A DNA stretch of 64,000 bases from an uncultured Prevotellaceae bacterium (GTDB lineage Bacteria > Bacteroidota > Bacteroidia > Bacteroidales > Bacteroidaceae), in contig CADACW010000012.1 in the NCBI GenBank assembly GCA_902786565.1, positions 25,491 to 89,490 on the forward strand, given 5' to 3'. Position 1 is the first letter of the stretch. Each line of letters opens with the position of its first letter. A program made the translations under genes and the position numbers. Shown here one piece after another: positions 63,709 through 64,000 of this stretch. The notes beneath the pieces are model-generated. The model did no database searches and was not told the origin of the DNA. It saw only the letters and a program-made list of their open reading frames with translations.

Positions 63709-63829
63709 GTTTACCGAGGTATCGCCAAACACCATTGCAGCATATTCGAGTAAAAGCCCACGCCAGCGGCGTGAGCATCCTTACTTTTATTCTTGCTGCT
63801 TACTTAAATTTGGCGATTTTACGGTAAAC
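63709..63829. repeat. 121-bp inverted-repeat element
   Basis: 21-bp ends 63709-63729 and 63809-63829 are inverted copies differing at four central positions (GTTTACCG-nnnn-ATCGCCAAA). A GCCCACGCC/GGCGTGAGC hairpin sits within 3 bp of the exact centre, and partial GCAGCA/TGCTGC arms lie between. Resembles a small non-autonomous element or large cruciform. Confidence 0.7.
63752..63776 (-). terminator. Candidate terminator hairpin in the inverted repeat
   Basis: On the minus strand the stem GCTCACGCC-gct-GGCGTGGGC is followed by TTTTA. Could end transcripts from the gene entering at 64000. Confidence 0.5.
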
Positions 63830-63934
63830 AAGATTCAAGCGGACGCTTCTTATCCTAATGTATGTCTAAAGTCTGCGGTCTTCTGTCATGGGCAATATTT
63901 AGGGGTTAAACTTTCAGCTGTCGATGCTGTCACA

Positions 63935-64000
63935 TTACAGCCTTTCTATTTCTTCGGCACTCAGGCCGGTGTACTTAGCAATCAAGTCGGCTGTCATACC
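63935..64000 (-). CDS. C-terminal end of a gene cut by the window edge, possibly Rpn/PD-(D/E)XK nuclease family
   Basis: Reading the minus strand from the window edge to a TAA at 63937-63935 gives 21 residues ending in TADLIAKYTGLSAEEIERL. This short helix-turn-helix tail (xxIAxxTGLSxEEIxxL) is the usual C-terminus of Rpn-type recombination-promoting nuclease/putative transposase proteins in Bacteroidetes, as recalled. Only the tail is visible, so the call is tentative. Confidence 0.45.
   Translation of the reverse strand, partial: GMTADLIAKYTGLSAEEIERL

Larger units (their letters stand above)
63599..63934. other. Intergenic region with long inverted repeat
   Basis: No credible gene. Holds the 121-bp inverted-repeat structure (63709-63829) with its central hairpin. 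No clear promoter for the dockerin-like gene was found. Confidence 0.6.

Overview
The window looks like a chromosomal segment of a Bacteroidales bacterium, most probably a Prevotellaceae (Prevotella-like) species. Four lines of evidence support this. Many genes are preceded by the Bacteroidetes promoter signature (TTTG, 19-20 bp, TAnnTTTG). Secreted proteins carry BspA-type leucine-rich repeats, dockerin-like DxNxDGxxDxxD modules and C-terminal tails like type IX secretion sorting signals. The peptidase DPP III has the HECLGH motif. Housekeeping gene blocks (DUF1599/DoxX-like/tpiA/SPOR/folE) follow a typical Bacteroidales order. Most of the DNA is moderately GC-rich; the last 1.7 kb (about 62.3-64 kb) is visibly more AT-rich and looks accessory. 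No rRNA, tRNA, CRISPR array or insertion-sequence transposase was recognised.

Layout. 1-5 kb: end of a lipoprotein gene, trpS and two tandem paralogous AMP-forming acyl-CoA ligases. 5.1-16.9 kb: a tightly packed minus-strand run of eleven genes (DUF1599, DoxX-like/thioredoxin-like, tpiA, SPOR, folE, a small membrane protein, suhB-like, LptF/G-like, ribBA, recG, glycerate kinase) with gaps of at most about 33 bp, probably one operon. 16.9-20.1 kb: MCE-domain protein, cell-wall amidase, folB and a stand-alone protein resembling the C-terminal tail of adenosylcobalamin-dependent ribonucleotide reductase. 20.5-25.5 kb: aroK, topA, a small secreted protein, then frr and rsgA on the plus strand. 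25.7-27.2 kb: BspA-like LRR protein. 27.2-34.2 kb: waaA and gltX, divergent from psd, pssA, DUF4834, queE and cls (envelope lipid synthesis plus queuosine). 34.2-37.7 kb: DPP III, an AraC-type regulator and purU. 37.9-42.3 kb: HU-like protein, hisH, hisA, a secreted LRR/dockerin protein lodged inside the his genes, hisF. 42.3-49.9 kb: a double-ABC ATPase, ruvC, a REC-histidine kinase, sbcC and sbcD. 49.9-61.6 kb: pectate lyase, a 5'-nucleotidase-like phosphoesterase, prfB, speA and a GH106-type glycosidase. 61.9-64 kb: a hicAB toxin-antitoxin pair, a mosaic dockerin-like protein, a long inverted repeat and the tail of a possible Rpn-type nuclease gene.

The most unusual signal is a family of intergenic elements built on a 22-bp period of alternating inverted arms. 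Three 65-bp copies lie at 20411-20475, 27221-27285 and 37787-37851. A diverged 87-bp version with paired compensatory changes lies at 5060-5146. A second sequence family with the same 22-bp period lies at 20215-20276. One copy supplies the waaA stop codon. Also notable are an in-frame GC-rich inverted-repeat insertion inside recG, the secreted LRR gene translationally coupled to hisF, and prfB without its usual programmed frameshift.

All functional calls come from reading translated motifs by eye; no database search was run.
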